DNA from: Aquatica leii
Taxonomy: Eukaryota > Arthropoda > Insecta > Coleoptera > Lampyridae
Assembly (NCBI GenBank): GCA_035610365.1
Contig: CM069432.1
Location: 278,355,482-278,419,481, forward strand
Length of the DNA: 64,000 nt
Direction: 5' to 3'
This document shows positions 45,178-55,099 of this stretch, piece by piece. Each line of letters starts with the position of its first letter. Position 1 is the stretch's first letter. The notes under the pieces are model-generated. The model saw nothing but the letters and a program-made list of their open reading frames with translations, did no database searches and was not told the DNA's origin. Position numbers and translations under genes: made by a program.

Positions 45178-45580
45178 TCAAATTTTAAGCCTATGTTGTT
45201 TTAATTCTAAATGAATAGTAAATGGTTCGTCTCCAAAATCAATCAATTTTGCCTGTTGATCAACAAGATTACTGGTTATGTTGCTAATTGTTTCAGTGTT
45301 AACAAACAAATAAAGAAGATTTCTTGGTGTATTTATTAGTCTATATCCAGGTCCAACTGGAACTGGTATTTCATACAATATACGAGCTGGTCTGCCATCT
45401 CTGTACGACTCCGTAATAATATTAGATTCAATTTGTATACTAGGAAGATTCGTAAGATCGTTTAGGTGAAAATCCAAGGATGCGACCGATACTATCCGGT
45501 TTAGTAAAATCAACGTTAAATTCTGCTTTTAGTTCAACCTGTTGCTTACTAATATTTACGCGTAGATATATATGTATTAC
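45178..45580 (-). pseudogene. Penton-like minor capsid protein, C-terminal part
   Basis: The frame 45513-45178 (111 codons) reads IQIESNIITESYRDGRPARI, then VPVGPGYRLINTPRNLLYLF and a final IDFGDEPFTIHLEL. This is the pattern of the Polinton/adintovirus penton-like (single jelly-roll) protein C-terminus. Just upstream, in another frame (45514-45580), comes NVDFTKPDSIGRILGF, so a frameshift near 45510 breaks the gene. Its N-terminal end is fused to the protease remnant (next entry). The protein would form capsid vertices; this copy is broken. Confidence 0.7.
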
Positions 45581-45900
45581 TTATTTATCTAATCTTTCAG
45601 TGATTTTTTCTTGCAGTACTTTGTTTAGATCCTTAATTTCGTATGCACCGTGAGGTATGACTATTATCTCAAGTTTTTTATCGATTGGTGAATAAAAATG
45701 AAAACAAAAATAACAAACCCAATGACTACCTGGCCCGTTTCTATCATCTAAATTAATGATTCCGGCTTCATGTATCCACGGCGTCTTAGGTAAATTGTTA
45801 CGCATAAAAACATCTCGAAAGTAAGGTACACTCTTAGCATAGTAGCGTAAATCAACGTCGGTTAGAGGTCTTTTGGGTAGCTTTAGATGTTTTTTGAGTA
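45581..45900 (-). pseudogene. Adenain-type maturation protease, truncated and fused to a penton-like segment
   Basis: The frame reads PLTDVDLRYYAKSVPYF, then RNNLPKTPWIHEAGIINLDD and NGPGSHWVCYF: the N-terminal half of an adenovirus-type cysteine protease, with the catalytic histidine in GSHW. It then passes straight into IPHGAYEIKDLNKVLQEKI, which belongs to the N-terminal region of the penton-like protein. The protease part that should hold the catalytic cysteine is missing, so an in-frame deletion has joined two genes. The gene would process virion proteins; this one cannot. It partly overlaps the end of the pX-like frame at 45883. Confidence 0.75.
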
Positions 45901-46284
45901 AAGCTTTAAATAAATTGCATTTCCTATTTTGTATGGTTTTAAATAAATTACACTTCCTGTTTTGTAAGGTTTTAAATATATACCGCTGCCTTTCTTTCCC
46001 AAGGCAATTGCCTCCATTGTTTGATTATGTCGTGAGTTTTCTTCTAATTGTGATTTTGCTTTTTTTGCATTATTAATTGCTTTTGCAATTCCTGACACTC
46101 CACCTGCTAAAGCACCGGCAGCAGAAAGACCAGCAAATAATGGTATTAAAAATGGTAGAAAACCACCTAGTTTTGGTATATGAATAATGCGCGGTAATTT
46201 TAAATTGTTATCGCCAATGTGTTTTATTACACGATGAGCAATTGAAAGTGCATGTTTGATAGCTGTACCTAATCCACATCCTTG
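45883..46284 (-). pseudogene. pX-like virion protein with hydrophobic middle and C-terminal repeats
   Basis: 134 open codons after an in-frame TAA at 46285-46287. Order: a short helix (GTAIKHALSIAHRVIKHI), a basic segment IPRIIHIPK, a hydrophobic segment GGFLPFLIPLFAGLSAAGA, a charged helix (KAINNAKKAKSQLEE) and three imperfect C-terminal repeats of the form YLKPYK. This layout is that of the small core/membrane-active protein encoded before the protease in Polintons and adintoviruses. The upstream basic segment (46288-46449) is in the same frame, separated only by the TAA. Confidence 0.65.
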
Positions 46285-46460
46285 TTAATTGCGGCACAAT
46301 TTTTTAATTTTTTTTACCACAGATGATTTAAATGAATTTTTTTTCTTGCTTTCTGTTTTTCTTCTTTTTTTAAATCCTTTTTCTTTACGAAAGTGTTTTA
46401 CATTTTTTCTAGTTCTAATACCCAATCCTAATTTTCGTTTAGCTTTCATTGCTCCAGTTA
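46285..46460 (-). pseudogene. Basic C-terminal tail of the PLA2-like protein, out of frame
   Basis: From an ATG at 46449 the frame is very basic (MKAKRKLGLGIRTRKNVKHF, then a lysine/arginine-rich stretch) and ends at the TAA at 46285. In this protein group a basic, nuclear-targeting-like tail follows the PLA2 domain, so this looks like the end of the gene at 46461-46745, cut off by a frame change near 46465. Confidence 0.5.
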
Positions 46461-46745
46461 CTAATAATGCGGATGTGCGTCTTTTGATTTAAATCGTTCC
46501 CACGCTTTAGTTTCTAAAACTTGATCAGCCTGATGTCTCGCACTTAATTCTTTATTATCTCTATAAGCGATATCGTGCTTTTTACATGCAGCGTCTAAAG
46601 CGTTTATTCCAAGATCACCTCTTTTTAAACGTTTTTCTAATTTTGTTCCAGGTCCACAATATTGATACGAAGGTAAATGAAGTTCAAACGGTAATTTATT
46701 TATAAACGTGTTAACTACACCTTCACCTTGAAACGTAATTAACAT
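46461..46745 (-). CDS. Phospholipase A2-like virion protein domain
   Basis: 94 codons from ATG. It has the parvovirus-type PLA2 signature: the calcium loop in YCGPGTKLEKRL, and the helix ALDAACKKHDIAYRD with the catalytic His-Asp pair and the following tyrosine. Such domains occur in minor capsid proteins of parvoviruses and of Polinton/adintovirus elements, where they help the particle cross membranes. All visible key residues are kept, unlike its neighbours. The frame stops soon after the domain, and the basic tail lies in a shifted frame, so the full protein is broken. Confidence 0.75.
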   Translation of the reverse strand: MLITFQGEGVVNTFINKLPFELHLPSYQYCGPGTKLEKRLKRGDLGINALDAACKKHDIAYRDNKELSARHQADQVLETKAWERFKSKDAHPHY

Positions 46746-46831
46746 GACTGAATAAAATAAGCCATAAAGTTATTTTTATATGCATTACATTTTATTTTTT
46801 TGTTTCTCTTGTAAACTGTAACACTTTGGTT

Positions 46832-47289
46832 TTAGAACTTTCCAGATTGTTTAGAACTTTTTCTTCTTCTTCTTCTTCTTTCTTCTTCTTCTTTTTCTTT
46901 TTCTTCATTTAACCAATCCCATTGAAAATTATTTTCATAATAATTTGTGTAAAAAAATAGATGATAAATTTGAGGTTGTAAATCTAATAGTTTCAACCAA
47001 TCACTCTCGGTAAAAAATAAATTTTTTTCATTTTCTAAAAGTCCAATTTTTAAAACATGTAACAAATTTAAATGTATACTATAACCCATTTGTACAAATA
47101 ACTTGAATAAGTTGAACAATATAATGATTTAGAAATTAATGTCGAGTCCGAATTCACCTTCTTGTTATAAATATTGCTAGCAAATGTACAATTATCAAAA
47201 GAATCAACACTACAACCACTATCACCTTCAACATCAGCTGTATCTGATCTTGATAAATTTAAATCAATTGCATCTTTATCAAAATTCAT
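46832..47289 (-). pseudogene. Polinton open frame of unknown function, split by a frame change
   Basis: Two overlapping frames (47289-47068 and 47119-46832). The first is acidic and Ser/Asp-rich (DLNLSRSDTADVEGDSGCSV). The second has ESDWLKLLDLQPQIYHLFF and ends in an acidic/arginine-rich tail encoded by a TTC-type repeat (46858-46910). Their overlap near 47100 suggests one gene with a frameshift. I do not recognise the protein with confidence. Confidence 0.4.
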
Positions 47290-47403
47290 AATAGGTTTGA
47301 TTCTGTTACTAGCTCTAATTATAAATTCTAAAACTTTTTGATATGGAAATACTCGCAGAACAGCTTCTTTAAAACTAAATCATAACTATATAACGCTTAT
47401 AAA

Positions 47404-47621
47404 TTTAAACTAGTTTATCCTTTTCGGTAAAAAAATTTTTAATCTTTCATTGTAAAAATAATATATCGACCATACTGCGATATTCCAGAATTAATTTCTT
47501 TAACAATATACTTCTTGTTGATTTCCATATCTTGAACTTTTAATATTGGTAAAGTTTTATAATCGAGCAAGCCAACTTCGTTAACAGCATTTAAAATTCC
47601 CTTAATACCATAATGTTCCAT
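47404..47621 (-). pseudogene. Small Polinton gene, first on the minus strand
   Basis: 60 codons from ATG at 47621 (LPILKVQDMEINKKYIVKEI, then SQYGRYIIFTMKD). A frame change at about 47440 would allow continuation through FLPKR. The pattern (a short 'needs to reach, keep in register' beta-strand-like segment ending F-L-P-x-R) resembles a small protein group I associate with insect Polintons, but its function is unknown to me. It lies first from the right terminus, downstream of the tandem repeats. Confidence 0.4.
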
Positions 47622-47835
47622 TTTTGTCTCTCTCTCTTAATATTTTTAAGCATGAATGTGACTGTGTAAGTGTAAAACACGACTGTATTTTAGTGTTTCT
47701 ATGTAACCGTCTTAAATATGTATAGAAACGGAAAATAATAAAACTAATTTTCATATTATATTAATTTGAGTTTATTATACATTTATTATTCTTGGAATTT
47801 TTTAAACAATTTAACATTTCCTTTCTATACGATAA
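47622..47835. other. AT-rich leader between the first gene and the tandem repeats
   Basis: Includes a short CT run (47627-47637) upstream of the ATG at 47621. No coding sequence. Confidence 0.4.
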
Positions 47836-48070
47836 GTTTGCCGGTTTTATAAACCTTATCAATTTTTGATTTTTTCTCAACCACATGTTTGCTGGATTTA
47901 TAAATCTTATCAATTTTAATGTTTTTTCCTCAACCACACATTTGTCGGTTTCATAAATTTTATCAATTTTGGGTTTTTTTCTTAAACCACACGTTTGTCG
48001 GTTTTATAAATTTTATCAATTTTGGTTTTTTTTCTTAAACCACACGTTGGTTAGTTTTATACATTTTTTT
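47836..48070. repeat. Subterminal tandem repeat beside the right Polinton terminus
   Basis: Four to five units of 51-53 bp starting near 47836, 47887, 47940, 47993 and 48046 (the last partial). Each has GTTTG followed by CGG or TGG, then TTTATAAA-like and TTATCAATTTT, a T-run and CCACA. The array ends exactly where the terminal inverted repeat starts at 48071. The left terminus has no such array. Confidence 0.85.
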
Positions 48071-48308
48071 CACCAATCAAAAACATGACCACGCCCCGAA
48101 CCCCTTAACACACACACGACCACACATTTACCACACCCTTAACAACCCTCTAGGCATTGACCTTACATCCACCACACTCATGCAAAACTCTTCGGGGTGG
48201 TAAAGAACGGACACTTCCGGCCATTGAACTCACTTTTGGCGCTGCAGAATGGACACTTCCGGTCAACCAGTTCACTTCTTGTTCCAGAACATACATTGTT
48301 ACTCTACT
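48071..48308 (-). repeat. Right terminal inverted repeat of the Polinton (238 bp)
   Basis: The inverse of 40545-40806, ending in TGTTACTCTACT, followed at once by CATATT (48309-48314). The open frames on both strands here (48150-48360) result from the repeat's composition. Confidence 0.93.
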
Positions 48309-48314
48309 CATATT

Positions 48315-48754
48315 TACTCCAAAACGTGAAGTGAACCGGACCACTTTAAACAAAATTTAAAAAAATATGTAATTCACCCCGCTTGACGATACATATTTGC
48401 TTAAGCTGCTTTATTTGAGCGTCAACATGTTGTTTGGTCCTGATTTCGATGCTTCATAGTTAGGGGTTGCAATTGATAGATGCGTTCTTGCGTTAGTGCA
48501 TGGCCGTAAACCGTATTATTGTCTTAGTATTGAGATGATTCTGTTGGTTCCGATGCGTTCTGTTTTGGTTGGTGGGAATTATTTTACTAAAGTTGGTGGT
48601 GGTTGGGTAGGTAGGCTCACTTTCAGCGACATATTTTGGAGGTATTTTAGATACGCAGAGCAAGTACTGTAGTTTGCCGTATGCTGTCCATGACAGTTGC
48701 AGCTCTGCACTAGCTGCGAAATAGGATCGTCTTTTCTTATACTGAATTCGGCTG
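48315..48754. other. End of the pogo-like remnant and spacer
   Basis: 48315-48360 continues the disrupted transposase for about a dozen codons to a stop. The remainder shows nothing recognisable. Confidence 0.4.
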
Positions 48755-50240
48755 TGTTACGGACAAAATTTTCATTGCGTACGCCTATGTATTTTGACTT
48801 GAAATTAGCGTACGGTTTGGACGCCCTCTACCGATCCTTTCTCGTGACTGTCATTTTCGACGAAGTAATCGTGAGGCTGTAAACTACAGTGACGGGCCGG
48901 TGCCGAGGTTTTTCGAATTGATTCTTAAATTTTTAAGAACATCACGTGTGATGAACATAAATTTATAAATCGAGTGAGAATTTATTGCGATTCTTTCGGC
49001 ACGGGGTAAGATATTTTTGTCTTAAATCTATTAAGGGTCTTTCGTAATTTCTATATTCATATGATAGCCGGTTCCGACCACGTTGTCTACCATTTTGGAA
49101 TTCAATCAACAATTGGGATGCCTAACTACGATTGATGAATAAATCTATCGAGCATATCAGCTGTTGTGAGGGCCTGCTACTTAAGTAACATCGGGGCCTA
49201 GTCTAACGTTGTGTCGGGGATGCTGATTTGGGATTAGCAGTAGATTGTGTTATCAGCCACCTGTCCTGAATTGCTACTTATATCGTTCGATACCTGGGGG
49301 TTCGATATTATGCTTAATGAAGAAGTCGAATGTGTTATCAGCCACCTGTGTTAAGATTATTTCTTACAGTACACGATACCACGGGTTTTTATATGCCATT
49401 TAATTATTTATTAATACTATTTTTTGTAGCTTTTGTTCTGTGTGAACTCGATTGTGATCCGATTTGCTTTTCACTATTTATTACAGGCCACTGACGAGAA
49501 AACGTTTTCTACGTGTAGGTGGAAGCTGGATGTTCGGTGAGTTATTTGTTTGACTTTTTATATCGAGATCATCAAAGTTATGCACAGAATTATATTTTAA
49601 ATGTTAATGATCGTAACTGCGTTATTGCTTATATACCAATAAGGTAATCTTAAACATGTCATACTTGTATCGCATGCTGTGAGGGAAAACCTAGTTATTT
49701 CGGGGATTTTTGATGCTGTCCTTTTCGACATAATTTTCTTATGTGATGTGTGTTGCCGATACTACAGGCATTTATGTAGGAGGATTGTGATATAATCTAG
49801 AAATTTTATGTACTCCTTAATCAAAGTTTCCTCTAATTATTAATGCAAATTGTTACTCATTTTAGAAGTTAAGGTTGGCGCATAAGCAAACTGTGATAGG
49901 TATTAATTCTACCTGGAAAACATTAAATTTCATATCTTCTATTATTATCCAACGTTCAGCCATTAAATCGATTATGTTTGTAAACTTTTCTTTTTATCTT
50001 TCCTGCTCCTGTGATTATCGTTACCTAGTAATTACTTTTGACTACTCGAACAGCCGAGTATAAGGATTACGAACCTTAAATTGAGTTACAAGTTTATACC
50101 GTCTGTCTTGAGCGGGACAGAAGTGACTTTGGATCAGCTCTGGCGCCCTGAAACATCTTTTCTGTTTTTATTGTGGACCTCCCCATCTCCGACTTGTGAG
50201 TTGGCCGTGCAAGGTTCGTAAAACCAAAAAGCTTGTAACA
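48755..50240. repeat. R2 LTR copy B
   Basis: Runs from TGTTACGGAC to AAGCTTGTAACA, in the opposite direction to copy A. Landmarks: 'gacgccctctaccgatcc' at about 48818, 'gagaaaacgttttc' at about 49496, 'gcatgctgtgag' at about 49672, 'actactcgaacagccgagta' at about 50040, 'ctctggcgccctg' at about 50139, 'ggacctccccatctccgac' at about 50174. The flanking four bases are GCTG and GTTG, one mismatch, so a 4-bp duplication is likely. At 1486 bp it is slightly longer than copy A. Confidence 0.7.
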
Positions 50241-50452
50241 GTTGTAAGGTGGCTCTGCGTGCACTTTACGCATCTGGGTTTGAGGTTATAGTTCACTTAA
50301 CTAGATGCAATGAGTTTATCTTACTTTAATATTATAGTTCGATTTAACACTACACTTTAGTAATCACACGTGTTCCGTTTGTATTCGCTCGATGTTGTTC
50401 GTTCGAATCACGACTCACACAGATGTTTTTCATGGGTTGTAATCTAATCAAT
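50241..50452. other. Spacer
   Basis: No gene or repeat recognised. Confidence 0.4.
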
Positions 50453-51345
50453 TGTAACTACTTTCAACAAACATTTATCGTTGCTATTTTATAACGTATT
50501 CAAATAATAATAATGCACCGTGCTAGCTCTTATGGTTTTATTACATATAAACAACACACAAACATTAGAGCGATGAGAAATATTACTAATTATAATCGGG
50601 GTCAGGGTATTCTACGCGTACACTAATATTTACAATTCTAATTTGAAATACAATTTGAAATATAATTTGGACGCCACAATATTTTTTATATTCGATTTAT
50701 AACGGTTAAATATTGAAAACAAGAAAACAGATAAACAAATCTTAAAACTAATACTTAATTAGGTTATTTAGGTACATACGTGATATTGAAGGTTAATTAC
50801 CACTTGTTGCTGTTCGTAACTTCAGCGCATTGGGCGTAGTCATCACGTGACTTAATTGAATTACGCAATACTTGGAAATCTTCCGGATTTACTTTCTATT
50901 GTTTTCGTATAATTTGATTTATCCTATCATCTTGAATCGATGATCATTAACCATAACTTCATAAAACGTATAGTGAGAACGTACGTATCATAAATCTGTC
51001 ATAATCGTATCGTACATAAATCGTAATATTCGTATTCATAAAACGTACACCGTAAACCATCTAATTGTACGTATCCAAACAAATCAAATCGAACGTATCA
51101 ACCAGAGTATATCGTAACCCATAGTTTAAAAAACTAAAACGCAAAATCCAAAGGTTGCACACCACGTGTACAGAACAAAGAAATCACTTACCCCTTTAGA
51201 TTACGGGTTTCTTTAAACAAACGAAAGCGAAATTGAAACAGACGAAAGCGAAAATAAAGCGACTAAAACGAATATTTTCAGTGCATTACTACTAAAGCAG
51301 ATTTCCACAGTTCAAATTTAACATGAGGAAATTTTCTGCACGTTA
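50453..51345. repeat. R4 LTR copy 1
   Basis: Starts TGTAACTACTTTCAAC and follows the inverse of 55100-56505: 'atgcaccgtgctagctc' at about 50513, 'attagagcgatgagaaatatt' at about 50564, 'ttggacgccacaatattttt' at about 50669, 'aaatcacttacccctt' at about 51181. The far end is diverged (near 51345), and matching duplications were not found. Confidence 0.65.
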
Positions 51346-51416
51346 TGCAGGAACGTCCGCATCTTTTGGAAGTTCAACGGAAGATGACTTAAAACAAAAA
51401 TGGCTACGAATCACGC

Positions 51417-51734
51417 ATGAGTAATGTGCATCAGCGATTTGCGCACGCAGAGACCCCAAAAATGTTAAATTATATCAGAAGTATTCAATCAAAAAAATGT
51501 AACCGTTACACAATCCGTGCCAGAGAAGCTAGTGCAGTAGGTTTTATAGCCAACTCCGTCTCACTTTACTGCGCCTATGGAGGGGAACGCCGCGCGCTTT
51601 GTCCTGGAGCATTTTGTTACTATTACAGGACCGGATTTCGATTTATTACAAGGTCTATAATAGGTATTTGGGAAACGTTAAGACAACACAAATTTTACAG
51701 AGCAACGGAAAATAATAGTAGTAAGGCTTTCTAG
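51417..51734 (+). CDS. Unrecognised 105-codon open frame
   Basis: Starts at ATG at 51417 and ends TAG at 51734. Composition is balanced and not repeat-like: RFAHAETPKMLNYIRSIQSK, then VSLYCAYGGERRALCPGAFC and a C-terminal FITRSIIGIWETLRQHKFYR. The tyrosine/cysteine/glycine-rich middle and the G-I-W-E helix at the end suggest a folded domain rather than chance. It is not one of the transposase families I can name from motifs. It might be the C-terminal piece of a decayed DNA transposon. No neighbour helps. Confidence 0.3.
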   Translation: MSNVHQRFAHAETPKMLNYIRSIQSKKCNRYTIRAREASAVGFIANSVSLYCAYGGERRALCPGAFCYYYRTGFRFITRSIIGIWETLRQHKFYRATENNSSKAF

Positions 51735-53359
51735 CTAACACCAGACACAAATGGTTTTTAATATTAGTTATTTTTAAGACAATAATTGTATATGTTGTGT
51801 TTTTAATTACTGGTAACAAAAACTTCGTATCTCCTATTGTACAATAAAAAAAATTTTTGTTATTGTGAGATGTGCATGTTTTCAGTATAAAAAAATTAAG
51901 ACAAAAAAGTTTAAAGATTAATACTAAAATAAATTAAAACAATTTTTACTTTAAACAAACAAATAATTTATTTTAATTATATTTTAAAATATTTTTGTGT
52001 ATCTTTACCTAAATCCTGTTGCTAAAATAAGTTTTGACATGTTTAGAAAACACAATGAATACGTAATTAATATTTATGAAAACGTTTGTATAACTAAAAA
52101 AAATTTTGCAAAACTGTCAAACTTAGATAAATATCAGTTTTTCTTAAACAGGCCGCAGATTTTCTAAACTGTATCTTATTCACGGTCTGTAAACGTTCCA
52201 AAAATGATATAAGAATCTGCATGAATTTAAAAGATTTATGTTAGTCGACTCTCGTTTAGTAAAAAAAGATGCAAATAAGTAATATTTTAAACACGCGATG
52301 CATCTTAAAACATAAAACGTCTAAAAGGTAAATGGTTATTTTTTGAGATTACTTTATTTAATACCGCGTAAATAAAATATTTCTTTATCCGTAAAGAAAA
52401 CTTTTTCGATGTTTTTCTTTTACAGTCTATTTATTTTGTGTCATTTAGTTTTTAAGAACATCATTAAGATAACCTTCGCAATTGATTGGTACATTTTTAA
52501 AAAATGAACTTTATAAATTTTTGCAAAATATATTCGTGCATTTTTATTGTTTATTTTTTAGAAAATTTTAACGATGTTTACATTAGAAGAGGGTCTACAA
52601 TATGACAGCGTTTTGGATATATCTAAAATAAACTAATTTGAGTTGCCATAAAAATGAAAACTTCCATTTACTTTCAGTCAGAATCAATTTAGGACTAAGC
52701 TATCATGCCTTCGAGCATTAGAAAATCTTGTTAAAAGTCGGCAAAATCGATAAAGGATAGAAATAGTAAAAATTCAGTTAATTCTCTCGAGTATAAAGCT
52801 TACATACAAATTTTGGTGTAAATTTATTTAGTAAAATATTTTTCTTATAAAATATTTTACGTTGAAATTCGGCTATTACTTATACAAGTTTTAATGTATA
52901 CACAACTTTGACCTAAAATTGTAGGACAAATACTGAAAATAATTTCTATAATTTATTAAATATAAGATTTATAAAACAAAAAGTTTTTATATATTTAGTT
53001 AAAGCTTATTATAAACAATGTGAAAAAAATTTAATTATTTTAGAATTTTTAAGTTTATTTAATATTTTTGTTTAAATGTTTAAACACGACAAAATATGCA
53101 ACTTCGCTAAAACTGGATATCAATCAAACTTACCGTAGATTTATTTTGCAATAAACAATGCTTTCTACTGTTTATATTATAAATTTATTAATTCAACACC
53201 ACCATTACGTCTATTAAAAATGGTCGTTTTCTTTATATTGTAGCGACAGCACAGCTCCTACACATGTAGAGATATTAGCGGTAGAGTTGGCAAGAGCGGA
53301 AACGAAATTAATCTTTCGTTTTTGTTTTGGTAACTACAATCGTAGCGTTAGCGTTAGAT
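51735..53359. other. AT-rich spacer, nothing recognised
   Basis: 1.6 kb of very AT-rich DNA with long A and T runs. No coding sequence or repeat ends seen. Confidence 0.55.
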
Positions 53360-54278
53360 TGCTACAAGCTTATAAGTGTTACGAACCCTGCTCGGCCAAC
53401 TTGCACTAATCGGAGATAGGGGAGGTTCAAGTAAATAAAATTTAATGGGCGCCAGATCTTACTAAATAAAAACAGACAGAAGGTCCAAACTTGCAACAAA
53501 ATCAGGTTCGTAACCCACAACGCACAAAAAAAGCCAAAGAAAGATATGTATTACAACTTTAATTTAATATCGTCGATTTTTAACAACAATCGCAAGAATT
53601 TATCGTAGATTATTCAACGATGGTTATATAAACGCCGGCAGTAACGGCAACACACAATACATAGGCTTAAATTACACATAGGGTATAGGGGATAATAACA
53701 AATATTTTATGATTAACAGCATGCGACACACAAAAATAAATAATGAAAATACCTATAAGGTATTAAACCAATCGATTAAACTACGTTAGAATTTAAAAAA
53801 ATCCGTGAGAGACTTTAATGACAACGTAAATGCAATTAAATAAGACTTACCTAAAATCTAGTACTTGCTCGAAGAAAACGTTTTCCTCGTTGAGCCGATT
53901 TGGAATATTAATGAACAGAACAAATCGTGTCAGCACAATGACTCAGGAAAGCAAAAATCTACAACACTATTAATTAATGCTAAAAGGAATTAGAAATAAA
54001 AACCGATTGACGAATGCTATTGCACACATTAAACTAAAAGTAGTGTCGCATTCTATTGATTCGTAAAAAACAGTACACTGGGGAAAATTTCCTTCTCGAG
54101 GCTTCCTTTTTTTTAGATTTAAATTAAGCCTTTCAAATTATATTTCCATTATGGTATTTGGTCGATATTAACCCTTCATTGGTGAAAAATGCACCGAATA
54201 AATGTGGACTAACATGTGTCGGGTCGTGCCCGTATTGAATAAACTAATAGAAATGTGTTGTCGTTTTATATCATTACA
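53360..54278. repeat. R2 LTR copy C (truncated)
   Basis: Starts TGCTACAAGCTTATAAG and matches copies A and F ('acgaaccctgctcggccaac', 'cggagatagggga', 'gggcgccag', 'ggcaacacacaatacatag', 'acagcatgcga', 'gaaaacgttttcctcgttgag'). It is shorter than copy A; the right part is lost before the Gypsy pol scrap. Confidence 0.65.
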
Positions 54279-55020
54279 ATTTTTCGATCGAGTCCAAGCC
54301 ATTTTGGACTACAAGCAGCCACTATAGTGAAGGAATTGCACCGTTTCTTTAGCCTCATAAATTTTTATCGGAAATGTATCCGCAAGGCAGCACAATTGAA
54401 GGGCAATCCTTAACAAATACCTAAAAAAACAGCATAAAGAATGAGCAAATTTCGATGGAGTGGGATCCAATATCAATTGAAGCTTTTCAAAAATGTAAAT
54501 ATGACTTGGGAAACGCATCTTTATTAGTTTATCCTTGTTCAGACAGTCTCCTATCACTAATTGTTGACGCTTCTAGCACTGCGATATAGCAGTGCTTGAG
54601 CAACAGCAAGACAATACATGTAAAATCATTGGTTTTTTCTCACACAAGTTATTTTCAGCACGGAAAAACTACAGCATCTATGTCAAGAACATGGTGGCAT
54701 CAAGTAATTCCAACACTTAGTTGAAGAGAGAGCCTTTACATATACCGACTATAAACCTCTCACATTTGCATTCTGACAAAACCAGGAAAAAGCTTTCTCC
54801 ATTCAAGCAAGACATCTTCATTACGTCACACAATTTTCCACTAATATTTAGCATTATCTTGGGTAAAAACAACACTGTTGCTGATGCTTTGTTTCAGTTA
54901 GACAAAATTGATTTTTCTCAATTCATCGAACTTAAAACAATCGCAGAACACCCAACTTCAGGCCCAGAACTCCATACTTTTGCTTGTGGACCTGATTCCA
55001 TGTCACCCAACTTTAGTTAA
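54279..55020 (+). pseudogene. Gypsy pol fragment (RT connection and RNase H)
   Basis: In broken frames it reads KELHRFFSLINFYRK near 54330-54370, then the RNase H region: LIVDASSTAI near 54560, GFFSHKLFSARKNYSIY near 54630-54680, then THKPL-like and KLSPFKQDI segments, and NNTVADALFQLDKIDF within 54721-55020. The order matches RNase H of Gypsy-group elements, where V-A-D-A-L-S-R closes the domain. RT palm and integrase are missing. The first 100 bases match 36590-36690. Confidence 0.75.
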
Positions 55021-55099
55021 ATGACGCCACCACAAACTAATCAATCATATTTTTGAAAAAAAAACGGTATTTGGTAACTCTTTATAACATGGCCCACCC

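Larger units (their letters stand above)
40545..48308 (-). mobile_element. Polinton/Maverick (adintovirus-like) element, internally deleted
   Basis: Defined by inverted termini that start AG and end CT, an exact 6-bp target duplication and virion-type genes on the minus strand. It spans 7764 bp, but about 3.3 kb of that is two later solo LTRs, so only about 4.5 kb of Polinton is left of the 15-20 kb usual for the family. Remnants seen in minus-strand order: a small conserved frame, an unrecognised frame, a PLA2-like protein, a basic/pX-like protein, an adenain-type protease and a penton-like protein. Not seen: retroviral-type integrase, protein-primed DNA polymerase B, packaging ATPase, major capsid protein. 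It cannot be active on its own. Confidence 0.9.

Noticed and set aside
48150-48360. Open frames of 67 codons on both strands at the right Polinton end as genes
   Set aside because: They lie within the terminal inverted repeat, and the left copy does not keep them open.
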